Of a stretch of DNA of 64,000 bases, positions 18,616-27,332 are shown in pieces. A program made the translations under genes and the position numbers. This DNA comes from Cytophagales bacterium (GTDB taxonomy: Bacteria > Bacteroidota > Bacteroidia > Cytophagales > Cyclobacteriaceae). The stretch covers positions 620,001 through 684,000 of the forward strand of contig JAWPMT010000001.1 of assembly GCA_033344775.1 (NCBI GenBank). The letters are read 5' to 3'. Each line of letters opens with the position of its first letter. The first letter of the stretch is position 1. The notes beneath the pieces were generated by a model that was not told the DNA's origin, searched no databases, and worked only from the letters and a program-made list of their open reading frames with translations.

Positions 18616-18726
18616 ATGAAAAATCCAATGATTATGAAAAAGAAACTCACAAAGATCAACTTGAAGCAAATGCAAACTATCAAAGCTGGTGCTGAACCGG
18701 GATTGATGGTGAAGTGGAGATATTAA
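18616..18726 (+). CDS. small peptide with a leader-like, double-glycine-type motif (candidate precursor peptide)
   Basis: A 36-residue open frame: a lysine-rich start (MKNPMIMKKK), then LTKINLKQMQTIKAGAEP and a short hydrophobic/basic end, GLMVKWRY. The pattern L-x-K-I-x-L-x-x-M-x-x-I-K-A-G resembles the leaders of Bacteroidota ribosomal peptide precursors, which end in I-K-G-G. Cleavage after AG would release an 11-residue peptide without Cys, Ser or Thr, so a lanthipeptide core is excluded. A perfect 11-base hairpin lies 24 bases downstream. The next genes are a CPBP protease and an XRE regulator. No peptidase-containing ABC transporter is seen. Recognised by reading the gap; no homologue search was possible. 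Confidence 0.45.
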   Translation: MKNPMIMKKKLTKINLKQMQTIKAGAEPGLMVKWRY

Positions 18727-18749
18727 TTTACCCACTGTAAAAAAACCAA

Positions 18750-18774
18750 TTGGTCGCAATTTCATTGCGACCAA
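18750..18774. terminator. intergenic hairpin, probable terminator
   Basis: A perfect inverted repeat with 11-base arms (TTGGTCGCAAT and ATTGCGACCAA) and a 3-base loop. A run of six A lies just left of it (18740-18745), which would be a U-tract only for minus-strand transcripts. On the plus strand it has no good U-tract, but it is well placed to end the transcript of the 36-codon peptide gene. Confidence 0.6.
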
Positions 18775-18951
18775 CACCTTGAGTTGTACTTCCCAGAACA
18801 CCTATTTTTCAAAGTCCGATTGAAAGATCAATCGCTTTAAAATACCCCTCCATTCCCCATATTCCTACATTTTCATAAGTGTCGCCTGAGTGTCCGGTGC
18901 ATTTTCAATCATTTATTCGTTGGCTAATCTACCCTTGCCAGAAAAAAGAAA

Positions 18952-19770
18952 ATGACACTAAAATTCAAATCAAGTATCTCCGCTTTGTTCGTACCGCTGG
19001 CTTATATGACTGTCCTGGTTACTTTATCTGCGTTTCCATTAGGGTTCTCCATATTTGAAGGTCGAGTTGCATATTCTTTCCTCGGAGTGGCAATTGCCTT
19101 TGGTATTATATTGATAGTGATCAAACGGGAGAAAGCGACATTTCGCAATTATGAACTCTATCTCGACAAAGGCACTTACGGTCGGTTCATACAGGGTTTC
19201 CTATGGTCCATACTTTTAGGTGGAGGAATGATTCTGATCCACATGTATTACAGTGGTCTTCAATTCACGGTCAATAGCGATCATTGGCAAATGTTTATAT
19301 TGATGTCGCTGACCCTGATTCCTTACGCATTTATTGAAGAACTGATCTTCAGATCTGTCTTATTGACCAGACTGAACAAAACTTATAACATCTGGGTAGC
19401 ACAGATCGTGATTGCCATCCTGTTCGCACTCTACCACGTTGTTGGGGTTCAAGGTCAGTCATTAGCTTCCGCATTCATGGGGCCTGGTATTTGGTCTTTC
19501 ATTTTTGTAGCGCTGGCACTGAAATCCAATGGCATTTCAATGCCTACTGGCTTTCACTATGGCCTGAATCTGGTACTAGCCACGATTGGAGACAAGAGTT
19601 GGATCCCAGGATTATTGACGGTAGATTTTATAGCCCCTCCGACAACTTCCGAGCTACAGGCACATGAAACATTTGGATTAATATTACATTTATTGTTATT
19701 GGTCATCGGTATCGCTGCCACCGTCTACCTGCAAAAGCAAATGTCTTCCAACAAAAATCAACCTTCATGA
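18952..19770 (+). CDS. CPBP family intramembrane metalloprotease
   Basis: 272 residues with about eight membrane helices. The CPBP (Abi/Rce1-like) motifs are present: EELIFRS near residue 130 (the EExxxR motif), FALYHVVG near 160 (FxxxH) and TGFHYGLNL near 205. These provide the zinc-binding glutamate and histidines of a glutamate-type intramembrane protease. In bacteria such proteins confer immunity to peptide bacteriocins or process peptides (established for a few Gram-positive cases). It overlaps the following XRE gene by 4 bases (ATGA), so the two are one operon, with the peptide gene just upstream. Confidence 0.9.
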   Translation: MTLKFKSSISALFVPLAYMTVLVTLSAFPLGFSIFEGRVAYSFLGVAIAFGIILIVIKREKATFRNYELYLDKGTYGRFIQGFLWSILLGGGMILIHMYYSGLQFTVNSDHWQMFILMSLTLIPYAFIEELIFRSVLLTRLNKTYNIWVAQIVIAILFALYHVVGVQGQSLASAFMGPGIWSFIFVALALKSNGISMPTGFHYGLNLVLATIGDKSWIPGLLTVDFIAPPTTSELQAHETFGLILHLLLLVIGIAATVYLQKQMSSNKNQPS

Positions 19771-20591
19771 TCCAACAGCCGGCATTAGGAAAACGAATAT
19801 TGGAATTGAGAAAAGCTGTAGACATTACCCAGGAAGAATTGAAAGACAAATGCCATGTGAGTGTAAGAACGATTCAGCGCATTGAATCGGGTATAGTGAC
19901 ACCACGTCTGTCCACCATCAGGATATTGATTGAAGCATTAGGAGAAAACCCGGAGGACTGGCAATCCTCCGGTACCTCCAATACAACTTTGGGTTTCATT
20001 AAAGGCATGCTGCTTATCAATACCTCTGAAGATCACCTTAAACAATCATTTCAGTCTGCATGGATCTTTGGTATTGTGTATTTGTTGCTGTTTTTGGTCA
20101 GTGTCGGAGCCAATGCACTACCCGAAGAACATCTACTGCATGCTCCAATGACCCTCTTACCGGTCTATGTTCTGATGATTATCGCCTTTGCTGGGTTCAT
20201 GCGGGGCTATGTCGTCCTGGCAAAATTATTTGAGATTCAGCTATTGAAAACAGGCAGTTACCTCTACGTGTTTTTTGTGGCGCTCGCTTTGTTGGCCGAT
20301 ATGTTGGAAATATCTTTTTCAAGCCTTGAAGAATCCTCTGGTTTATTCTCCTTTTTCACCCTGATGCTGATCGGTACGGCTTCTGTCATCTTCGGCATGG
20401 GGTTACTCCGACTACAAGATGGCATGGGGCGTCTGGCCAAGGTGTCGGGAAGGCTGGAAATTGCATTCGGTCTCTCCTACTTAAGTATCATTCTTTCCTT
20501 TGTGGGATTGGTTTTACTCGGCCCGGTGCTTGTGCTAGAGATCGTGTTGTTAGCCAAAGCTGATCAGCAGGTGAGGAAGGGGCAGTTGTAG
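19767..20591 (+). CDS. XRE-type helix-turn-helix regulator fused to a multi-pass membrane domain
   Basis: 274 residues. Residues 5-66 are a Cro/CI-type helix-turn-helix (GKRILELRKAV, TQEELKDKCHVSVRTIQRIE). From about residue 90 there are five or six membrane helices (IFGIVYLLLFLVSVGANAL, MIIAFAGFMRGYVVLAKL and others). It is therefore a membrane-tethered regulator able to sense something in or beyond the membrane. It is translationally coupled to the CPBP protease, which could process it, its signal, or the peptide encoded at 18616. That link is inference. Confidence 0.85.
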   Translation: MIQQPALGKRILELRKAVDITQEELKDKCHVSVRTIQRIESGIVTPRLSTIRILIEALGENPEDWQSSGTSNTTLGFIKGMLLINTSEDHLKQSFQSAWIFGIVYLLLFLVSVGANALPEEHLLHAPMTLLPVYVLMIIAFAGFMRGYVVLAKLFEIQLLKTGSYLYVFFVALALLADMLEISFSSLEESSGLFSFFTLMLIGTASVIFGMGLLRLQDGMGRLAKVSGRLEIAFGLSYLSIILSFVGLVLLGPVLVLEIVLLAKADQQVRKGQL

Positions 20592-20683
20592 TCTTTTTTA
20601 ATGGCGTCATCCCATGTTCAAATTCGTCTTTCCGGCGAACATAAAGGCGCTTTCTTTTAGGTTCTACATCTAATATTGATCTG

Positions 20684-20730
20684 CCGGAATCTCATAGATT
20701 TTAGTAGTTGCTCCATTTATGAGATTCCGG
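20684..20730. repeat. long palindrome of the GAATGACG/CCGGAATC intergenic type
   Basis: Perfect 13-base arms (CCGGAATCTCATA and TATGAGATTCCGG) separated by 21 bases, in the gap between the convergent XRE gene and a minus-strand small gene. Nearby copies of the words CCGGAATGACGG (from 20780) and GTCAT...TTTCCGGCGAA (from 20623) belong to the same repeat type. Related words occur at 8153 and 24240. Likely a REP-like non-coding repeat that can also stop transcription. Confidence 0.6.
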
Positions 20731-20797
20731 TGCATCAACCTTGCAGTGCTTTTCAGATCAGATTCGTTACTATGATGACCGGAATGACGGATAAAAA

Positions 20798-21046
20798 TCA
20801 ATGTTCCAACTCTACCCTCGACTCGGAATACAGATCATAAGCAGCCAGCACTTCTTCGGATTGCGGACTAACATACATATTCAGATCTGCTCTTTCGAAG
20901 AGGTATACCGGCCGAAAATCCTCTGTGTATTCATCCCAGATGACGAGCATGTACTGATAACCCAACTTATGGTCACGGCCATTTTCAAGCCAGGTCTCAA
21001 ATAATGATTCGTCCAGTGAACGTTGGGAAGTTGAGGATTCAAACAT
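20798..21046 (-). CDS. small hypothetical protein, acidic
   Basis: 82 residues, rich in aspartate, glutamate and aromatic residues (ESLFETWLENGRDHKLGYQY, then MLVIWDEYTEDFRPVY). The regular hydrophobic pattern and charged composition are typical of a real soluble protein, and the opposite frame (20801-21004) reads much less like protein. No domain, signal peptide or membrane segment was recognised. It is convergent with the XRE gene and has no close partner on its strand. Confidence 0.55.
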   Translation of the reverse strand: MFESSTSQRSLDESLFETWLENGRDHKLGYQYMLVIWDEYTEDFRPVYLFERADLNMYVSPQSEEVLAAYDLYSESRVELEH

Positions 21047-21139
21047 GTATCAAATGACTAATTCGAGTACCGTCTTTTTTACAATTCGGCAATGTGTGCA
21101 AAAATCAATGGTTATATTGAATAACCAAATATTCAGCCC

Positions 21140-21283
21140 ATGATCCAGCTCATTTTCTCCACCATTCTTTTACTCTCCGCCAACTTCGCCACATTAGATG
21201 CCCATCCAGATACTGATCAGGACACCAAAATCCTAAAGCGACTGGATGATGGACAGCCTCTGGTCGAGCCACCAGGAAACTAG
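21140..21283 (+). CDS. possible small exported peptide
   Basis: A 47-residue open frame with a hydrophobic signal-like start (MIQLIFSTILLLSANFATLD) and an acidic, proline-containing tail (HPDTDQDTKILKRLDDGQPL). It lies alone between two minus-strand genes with no overlapping frame of better quality. The signal-like start is the only support; conservation was not tested. Confidence 0.35.
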   Translation: MIQLIFSTILLLSANFATLDAHPDTDQDTKILKRLDDGQPLVEPPGN

Positions 21284-21322
21284 TAAGGCCCTTTGTGAAC
21301 TGCTAAAAAACCTTAAATTTTA

Positions 21323-21916
21323 TCACTTATCCTGCTGCGTGGTATCTGCGTGATCTAGCTGTGATTCAAAGGCCAACATGCGGTTCATGTATTTGGCTAC
21401 CTCCTGATCCATTTTCCACCGAACCATACCCCACTGGACCTCATTGAGATTAGCTTCAGCACTACTGATGGCTACGCCATTACCTTTCTCCTCGATCATT
21501 CGTCCATAGCGCGCACTTCGCTCGTATTTCTTGAAATTGAATTCTGAGAAAGTACATGTAATGGAGGAGCCATTATCCCGGAGATGAATTTTGTATCTGA
21601 TCTTAGCGAAAGGTCGGTTTCCAACGGCAGCGCGTTGAAATACCCGGAAAGACATGTCTAAAGACGCTTCGTCCCCCTGCATTTTCATCTTGTTCTTCTT
21701 GGGCTGAATGGCCTCGGCAATAGACGCCAGAGATCCTGAATAGGTATTGAGCTTAATGGAAAATTCTCCATCAGGGTGATCCAGAATAGACTGTACGTGT
21801 GGGAAATGCTGTGCATAGGCAGCTGGTACGACCATAAGCAATACAAGCACCATGTACAGCCTCAAGGTAGGGGTGATTTGAGGTGACATCATTGGGTATT
21901 TTTGGGGTAACCTCAA
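21323..21916 (-). CDS. exported hypothetical protein
   Basis: 197 residues with a signal peptide (LRLYMVLVLLMVVPAAYAQ, cleavage expected after AYA-Q near residue 35). The first 16 residues may not be translated: an internal ATG at residue 9 or 10 would give a shorter, more usual signal. The mature part alternates beta-strand patterns (FRVFQRAAVGNRPFAKIRYK, TCTFSEFNFKKYE), and a helical end contains QWGMVRWKMDQEVAKYMNRM. This resembles small exported Bacteroidota proteins with a DUF4468-like fold, but no firm match is claimed. Confidence 0.55.
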   Translation of the reverse strand: MRLPQKYPMMSPQITPTLRLYMVLVLLMVVPAAYAQHFPHVQSILDHPDGEFSIKLNTYSGSLASIAEAIQPKKNKMKMQGDEASLDMSFRVFQRAAVGNRPFAKIRYKIHLRDNGSSITCTFSEFNFKKYERSARYGRMIEEKGNGVAISSAEANLNEVQWGMVRWKMDQEVAKYMNRMLAFESQLDHADTTQQDK

Positions 21917-22083
21917 TTTCGGATAATTTGTTTTTAAAACAAAACAAATCCTTACAAGGGTTCTCTTAGCATGGCGAATGGAGTTGAAAAGGGCACACAG
22001 GACCCAAGTCTAGACGTAAAACATCTCTTTTATCATTCTTCGATAGGCCTTGCACACATTTCGAATAGCTCACAAAATGCTAT

Positions 22084-22538
22084 TCACTCTGACATTCGGG
22101 CATTTTTAAATATTTCCAGCTGGTCGAAAAAAGTCTTAAGCTTCTCCGAAAAGAGCTCTTTAGTCATGCAAAGCACTGCAATGTCCTCAGATTGATCATT
22201 TTGACTGAAAATTTGTTTGCTAGTCGCCTTTATCTCAGCTATGAGTACATTAGGAAGCGATATCATTGGATCAACCATGAAGTTCAAGTAGAATAAAATT
22301 TTACGATTGTAGATATACTCAACAGTCCATTGTTCATCGATCCACCATTCTGACCGGTTAACGATCGAAGTAACTTACCACTTCTTAAGCGTAAGGCCTG
22401 ATTCAATGTGATCCTTAAAACTCCTGTTTTTCATTAAACTCCATATAAGATTGTACTTCCATAAGCCCCATATCAGGTTTGTAAAATATTGCCTTATTGC
22501 TGTTTTTCAAGTGACTTACTACTGATTTCGAAAAGCAT
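22084..22538 (-). pseudogene. decayed gene for a hypothetical protein of about 150 residues
   Basis: Reading the minus strand, protein-like sequence continues through three frames. An ATG at 22538 gives MLFEISSKSLEK. A shift near 22500 leads to AIFYKPDMGLMEVQSYMEFN. A second shift near 22411 gives KDHIESGLTLKKW. Then an in-frame TAA at 22377-22375 is followed by SEWWIDEQWTVEYIYNRKIL and on to the stop at 22084. Joined, these give one continuous protein with even composition. The open part from 22374 alone is 96 codons without an ATG at its front. The most likely reading is an inactivated gene with two frameshifts and one nonsense codon. The protein family was not recognised. Confidence 0.55.
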
Positions 22539-22628
22539 CAATTACTGGTTTGGTGAACAAAATCAGCGAAATGATGTAACTTCCCATCGCTTAATTTCTT
22601 GCTACGTACCCACCAACACAACACAGGT

Positions 22629-23711
22629 ATGACAACCCTGAAACAACTCACCATTCTATTGGGCTTAATTCCTTTTACTTTCAATGCAATTGCTCAAAGT
22701 GGCTATGATGATTGCTCAGATGCGGTTAACAACCTCATTATCCAAGGGCAATCCTATAGTTGGGATACAGGTGCCGCAACGGGAGAAGACATCTCCGGAG
22801 GTGGATCCGGGTATTTCGAATGCGGTGAAGGAGATAACCCTGAAAACTCCGTTTATTTCTATTTTCAGACCAATTCCACAGGTGGAGACATTACCCTCAA
22901 TATTACCAATGCTAATATTCCCGGCAGTTGTATCCTTGGTACTAATCCAACCGATGGCTTCACGGTTTCCGTCTTTGAGGATGCAACTCCCTGTGATAAT
23001 AACGCCGACGCTGCTACCGATTGCCAAAGTTTTGATAATTGCGATGGCCAGCCCATCAATTGGTTCAATACTTATAATGGTTTAGCTGCTAACACCACCT
23101 ACATAATTCAAATTGATGGTGGACTGGGCGCCACAGGAGGAACTGCCACAGGCAACCTTTCTGTGACAGGGAACATAACGCTACCGGTAACCTGGTCTGG
23201 CTTTGATCTGACCAATCTGAAAAATGAAGGTGTTCAAATCTCATGGCAAACTGCCACCGAAAGCAACAATGATTTTTTCACTGTGGAACGGTCTCTCGAT
23301 GGTATTGAATGGGAACAACTTTTTTTCGTAGATGGTGCGAATAACAGTATCACTTCAAAAAACTATTCCATTATTGATCATTCACCAATCATGGGGTGGT
23401 CGTATTACCGCATCAAGCAGACAGATTTTGATGGCCAATTTGAATATACAGGTATCAAAAGCAACCTGATGGAAGAACAAATAGCATTGAACTTCTACCC
23501 CAACCCTACCAAAGACTATTTAACCATCACAGGCAAAACTTCAGAAATATCGGATGTTGCTATTTATAATTCCGTAGGTCAAAACATCATGAATAGCATC
23601 CCAGTTAGAAAACACGACAGCAAACAAGTGGAGCTCAACCTGATTGCTCTTCGTGTTGGTAATTACTACCTAAAAACAAAAGAATCAGGACATATCATTA
23701 GAAAAAGGTAA
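22629..23711 (+). CDS. T9SS type A sorting domain-containing secreted protein
   Basis: 360 residues from the ATG at 22629 (MTTLKQLTILLGLIPFTFNA, a normal signal peptide); a TTG-or-later start at 22599 would add ten residues before the signal. Residues about 25-190 form a Cys-containing beta-rich domain. Then comes a section with ISWQTATESNNDFFTVERS, the fibronectin-like linker usual in these proteins. The C-terminal 75 residues are a T9SS sorting domain (LNFYPNPTKDYLTITGK, VAIYNSVGQNI). The protein should be exported by Sec, then passed through the outer membrane by the type IX system. Its activity is unknown. Confidence 0.85.
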   Translation: MTTLKQLTILLGLIPFTFNAIAQSGYDDCSDAVNNLIIQGQSYSWDTGAATGEDISGGGSGYFECGEGDNPENSVYFYFQTNSTGGDITLNITNANIPGSCILGTNPTDGFTVSVFEDATPCDNNADAATDCQSFDNCDGQPINWFNTYNGLAANTTYIIQIDGGLGATGGTATGNLSVTGNITLPVTWSGFDLTNLKNEGVQISWQTATESNNDFFTVERSLDGIEWEQLFFVDGANNSITSKNYSIIDHSPIMGWSYYRIKQTDFDGQFEYTGIKSNLMEEQIALNFYPNPTKDYLTITGKTSEISDVAIYNSVGQNIMNSIPVRKHDSKQVELNLIALRVGNYYLKTKESGHIIRKR

Positions 23712-23727
23712 TAAGACAGGCACCAAC

Positions 23728-24099
23728 TCAGCATCCTATGTCTTTCCCTGCTTTGCGTTTTTCCAACGCCACTTGGATGAAGGTCCTTAGCTTTTCCACT
23801 TCGTTGGTTTTCCTGATACGTATGCACCCTTTGCCCATATTGAATCCTTGCAAGCTCTCTCCCGAAGCATCAACCTTCTTCGTGTCACCTACATAAAAGC
23901 TGACGTAATTGGCTTGTGCATTGAGATTAAATACAGTCCCTCTTTCATCCGCGAAACTGAGCATCTTGTATTCAATCCCAGGTTGCAGTTGGGGACCTTC
24001 TTCTTCCAATAGTTTCCAGACCTGGATCACTTTTTCCTTTCTCCAGTCCTCCTCTAATATATCGAGGTACTCTTGTGGGGTGTTGACTTGGTATTGCAT
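23728..24099 (-). CDS. DUF1801 domain protein (YdhG-like)
   Basis: 123 residues with the DUF1801 pattern: YLDILEEDWRKEKVIQVWKL, then IEYKMLSFADERGTVF, VSFYVGD and KGCIRIRK near the end. The fold is that of YdhG/Fra-like proteins; some Bacillus members are reported to act in iron handling, but the function in Bacteroidota is not established. It is convergent with the T9SS gene 16 bases away. Confidence 0.8.
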   Translation of the reverse strand: MQYQVNTPQEYLDILEEDWRKEKVIQVWKLLEEEGPQLQPGIEYKMLSFADERGTVFNLNAQANYVSFYVGDTKKVDASGESLQGFNMGKGCIRIRKTNEVEKLRTFIQVALEKRKAGKDIGC

Positions 24100-24333
24100 G
24101 CTCCAATATAATTCTAATTAGCCATGAAACCGGGTTCAAATATCAATTCATATTTATAATCATGGATATGCAATTTACCGATGAATGAGATTCCCAACGC
24201 CGATTTTGGTTATGTGAAGAAAACTTGGAATTACTTCAGCTGGGAATGACGGTCAAAGACACCTCCCAAAAACACAATCAACCAATAAAAACATTTCGAT
24301 AGAGACGACTTCAATAAATTCTAACTTCGCGGT

Positions 24334-26538
24334 GTGAAGGCACTTTTTACTACGATTGTTTGTATTGCATTTCTATTTCAGGGAAAGGCACAGGAAGGCT
24401 ATTCTATCAACAGAGCAGCAGGCACGATCACCATTGATGGCGTACTGGATGATGCCGGCTGGACCAACGTTACAAAAGCCAGTAACTTCACCCAGTATTT
24501 TCCTTACGATTCCATACCGGCAGAAAGTGCAACGGAATTCATGATCACATACGATGATCAATTCCTGTATTTCGCGGCAAAAATGTACAATCTAAAGGAA
24601 GATAGGGATTATGTAGTCAGTTCACTACGACGAGATTACCGGGGCAACCTGGACGGAATAACTCTGGTCTTGGATCCTTTTCAGGACAATACCAACGCCT
24701 TTCAATTTGGCATTAATCCATACGGCGTTCAGCGGGAAGGTTTGATCTCGAACGGTGGTCAACGTGGAAATGATCTTTCGCTTTCCTGGGACAACAAATG
24801 GTATGCGGAGGCGCGACAAGAAAAAGGTTACTGGACCGCTGAAGCGGCCATCCCGTTCAAAACCCTGCGTTTCAAAGAAGGCCTGGACAAATGGAACATC
24901 AACGTCTATCGGATAGATACCCAAAATGGGGAGCGATCTACCTGGGCACCTATTCCCCGAAACTTCATACTCCTGTCATTGGCATTTATGAAGGAATTGC
25001 AATGGGATGAACCACTCAAAAAACCCGGCGCCAATGTTTCAATCATCCCTTATCTAGCAGGAGGTGGCACCCAGGATTTTGATGCCGATGACAACACAAT
25101 CAATGGTAATAGCGCCATTGGTGGCGATGCTAAAGTTGCCCTCGGCCCTGGTCTGAATCTGGACCTCACCGTAAACCCAGATTTCTCCCAGGTAGAATTA
25201 GATGAACAGGTGACGAATCTGGACCGATTCGAATTGTTTTTCCCGGAAAGAAGACAGTTCTTCCTCGAAAATGCCGACCTCTTTCAGGACTTTGGTCACC
25301 CCTTCCTTGCCCGCCCCTTTTTCTCAAGAAGGATTGGCATTGCCAGGGATACGGCCACGGGTGTCAACCTGCAAAACAAGATCCACTATGGTGCAAGACT
25401 CAGTGGCAAACTAGACAACAATACCCGAATTGGTTTACTGAACATGCAGGCGGCCAAGGATGAGAGTATCGGATTACCAGCGCTGAATTACACCGTGGGT
25501 GTCGTACAACGAAAAATATTTGCCCGATCTAACATAGGCGCCATTTTCGTCAATAAAGAAAGCTTTCAAAACAATAGCGAACTGGATACGGCCAATCGCT
25601 ACAATCGCGTCGTTGGTGTAGACTATAACATCTTGTCCGCAGATGGCAAATGGAATGGAAAGATGTTCTTCCATAAGTCATTCGATAATGACAAAGAGGA
25701 TGACAGCTTTTCACAAACGTCGTGGATCAGCTATCAGTCGCGCAACTGGAATTTCTCCTGGGCTCATGTTTATGTGGGAGAAAACTACAATGCCGAAGCT
25801 GGATTTGTTCCTCGAACAGGGTTATTCCGAATCAATCCAGACCTGGGATACAGCATCTTTCCTTCTTCCGGGCTGTTCACCAGCCATCGATTTACGGCAC
25901 AGACGGAATTCTTTTGGAATAAGGAGCGTGTAACGGATAGGTTATTTGGAATTGACTATGAGGCCAACTTACTCAATACCAGTCGCTTCCAGGCTGGCTT
26001 TTCTCGGACTTACACCTACCTACAAAACTCGTTCGATCCAACCAGAACCGATGGCCAAGAATTAGCTGAAGGCACCTTTTATACGTATGACGTGTTCTCC
26101 TTCAATTTCAGATCAGATGCCCGAAAACTATTTTCCTACACCCTTCAGGGCCAACTGGGCCAATACTTCAACGGTTCACGGTACAACCTTCGCACCACCA
26201 TCAACTATCGTTTCCAGCCTTATGTGGCCATTCGGTTGAATATTGATTACAACCGCATCGAGCTACCTGATCCTTACAACGATGCAGACTTATTCCTCAT
26301 CGGCCCACGATTCGATGTGACGCTGACCAAAAAGATCTTTTTCACCAATTTCATTCAGTACAACAGTCAACTGGATAATGTCAACATCAATGCCCGATTC
26401 CAATATCGATACGCCCCCGTATCGGATCTTTTTATTGTCTACACCGACAATTACAACACCGATCCGCTGAACGAAAATGGCTGGTCACCTGTTAATCGCG
26501 CATTGATCCTGAAACTTACTTATTGGTTCAACCCATAG
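24334..26538 (+). CDS. DUF5916 outer-membrane protein with CBM9-like N-terminal domain
   Basis: 734 residues from a GTG start (24334). A signal peptide (LFTTIVCIAFLFQGKAQ) precedes a carbohydrate-binding family 9-like domain at about 25-210 (GTITIDGVLDDAGWTNVTKA, FLYFAAKMYN, TAEAAIPFKTLRF). The rest is the DUF5916 section, rich in alternating beta-strands (FELFFPERRQFFLENADLFQ) and ending in an aromatic residue pattern (LILKLTYWFNP) typical of outer-membrane beta-barrels. Probably an outer-membrane protein binding a glycan or peptide; the ligand is unknown. It stands alone between gaps. Confidence 0.85.
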   Translation: MKALFTTIVCIAFLFQGKAQEGYSINRAAGTITIDGVLDDAGWTNVTKASNFTQYFPYDSIPAESATEFMITYDDQFLYFAAKMYNLKEDRDYVVSSLRRDYRGNLDGITLVLDPFQDNTNAFQFGINPYGVQREGLISNGGQRGNDLSLSWDNKWYAEARQEKGYWTAEAAIPFKTLRFKEGLDKWNINVYRIDTQNGERSTWAPIPRNFILLSLAFMKELQWDEPLKKPGANVSIIPYLAGGGTQDFDADDNTINGNSAIGGDAKVALGPGLNLDLTVNPDFSQVELDEQVTNLDRFELFFPERRQFFLENADLFQDFGHPFLARPFFSRRIGIARDTATGVNLQNKIHYGARLSGKLDNNTRIGLLNMQAAKDESIGLPALNYTVGVVQRKIFARSNIGAIFVNKESFQNNSELDTANRYNRVVGVDYNILSADGKWNGKMFFHKSFDNDKEDDSFSQTSWISYQSRNWNFSWAHVYVGENYNAEAGFVPRTGLFRINPDLGYSIFPSSGLFTSHRFTAQTEFFWNKERVTDRLFGIDYEANLLNTSRFQAGFSRTYTYLQNSFDPTRTDGQELAEGTFYTYDVFSFNFRSDARKLFSYTLQGQLGQYFNGSRYNLRTTINYRFQPYVAIRLNIDYNRIELPDPYNDADLFLIGPRFDVTLTKKIFFTNFIQYNSQLDNVNINARFQYRYAPVSDLFIVYTDNYNTDPLNENGWSPVNRALILKLTYWFNP

Positions 26539-26578
26539 TTTGCAGGAAAAAAATTAATATCGCGTATAATTTTAGCAT

Positions 26579-27016
26579 ATGAAAACGGCAGAAATACAAA
26601 CTGGAAAAGGAACAATGAAGATTGAATTCTTCGAGAAAGATGCTCCAAACACAGTACAAAACTTTATTGACCTTGCTGAGAAAGGCTTTTATGATGGATT
26701 GACGTTTCACCGAGTGATCCCCGATTTCGTAATTCAGGGTGGTTGCCCTAGCGGAACAGGAACCGGAGGCCCTGGTTACTCAATCGATTGTGAGCTAGAT
26801 GGTGACAACCAGTATCATGATCGTGGAGTACTTTCTATGGCACACGCAGGAAGAAACACGGGTGGATCCCAGTTCTTCATCTGCCACAGCAGACAAAATA
26901 CAGCACACCTGGACCGAAATCACACCGTATTTGGTAAAGTAGTAGAAGGCCTTGATGTCATTGATCAAATCCGCCAGGGTGATACCATGAACAAAGTGGT
27001 TATCTCCGAAGGATAA
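26579..27016 (+). CDS. cyclophilin-type peptidyl-prolyl cis-trans isomerase
   Basis: 145 residues, a single complete cyclophilin domain with no signal peptide, so cytoplasmic. Active-site motifs are visible: [13 protein letters not shown] (catalytic arginine, phenylalanine and glutamine of the family), [15 protein letters not shown] and [14 protein letters not shown]. It catalyses proline isomerisation during folding. It ends 50 bases before a strong hairpin terminator, so it forms a single-gene unit. Confidence 0.95.
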   Translation: MKTAEIQTGKGTMKIEFFEKDAPNTVQNFIDLAEKGFYDGLTFHRVIPDFVIQGGCPSGTGTGGPGYSIDCELDGDNQYHDRGVLSMAHAGRNTGGSQFFICHSRQNTAHLDRNHTVFGKVVEGLDVIDQIRQGDTMNKVVISEG

Positions 27017-27068
27017 AAATTCGAATATTATATTGAGCTTGTCTTGTTTCGGCAGACAAGCAATTAGC

Positions 27069-27099
27069 AGGATTAAGTCAAACGACTTAATCCTTTTTT
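27069..27099 (+). terminator. intrinsic terminator after the cyclophilin gene
   Basis: A perfect stem with 11-base arms (AGGATTAAGTC and GACTTAATCCT) and a 4-base loop, followed at once by TTTTT. It is the best-formed plus-strand terminator in the window. From here to 27332 no further gene or signal was recognised. Confidence 0.9.
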
Positions 27100-27332
27100 A
27101 TTTATTCAAGTCTCAGGCTTGAAAGCATCAGAAAGTTTCAGTTTCAAACGGAAACCAGAAACAGGGTATTATCATTTGCTTTTTGCAGACATTCTTCCAA
27201 ATACCACTAAAATCCAGCTTTCATGTAAAGTCGAATCGGCTTTCTTCTATTAACTTACAGGTATTCAACCTTAGAAAATCTCTGGAATTAATTTGGTTTC
27301 ATATTGGTTCAACAGAGGAATACGAGTTATAG

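Noticed and set aside
18616-18726. Lanthipeptide precursor
   Set aside because: The tail after the AG site has no Cys, Ser or Thr and no lanthionine synthetase is nearby.
21971-22195. Plus-strand open frame of 74 codons
   Set aside because: It lies opposite the better minus-strand remnant gene and has an irregular composition.
22716-23027. Minus-strand frame of 103 codons inside the T9SS gene
   Set aside because: Shadow of a well-supported gene with signal peptide and sorting domain on the other strand.
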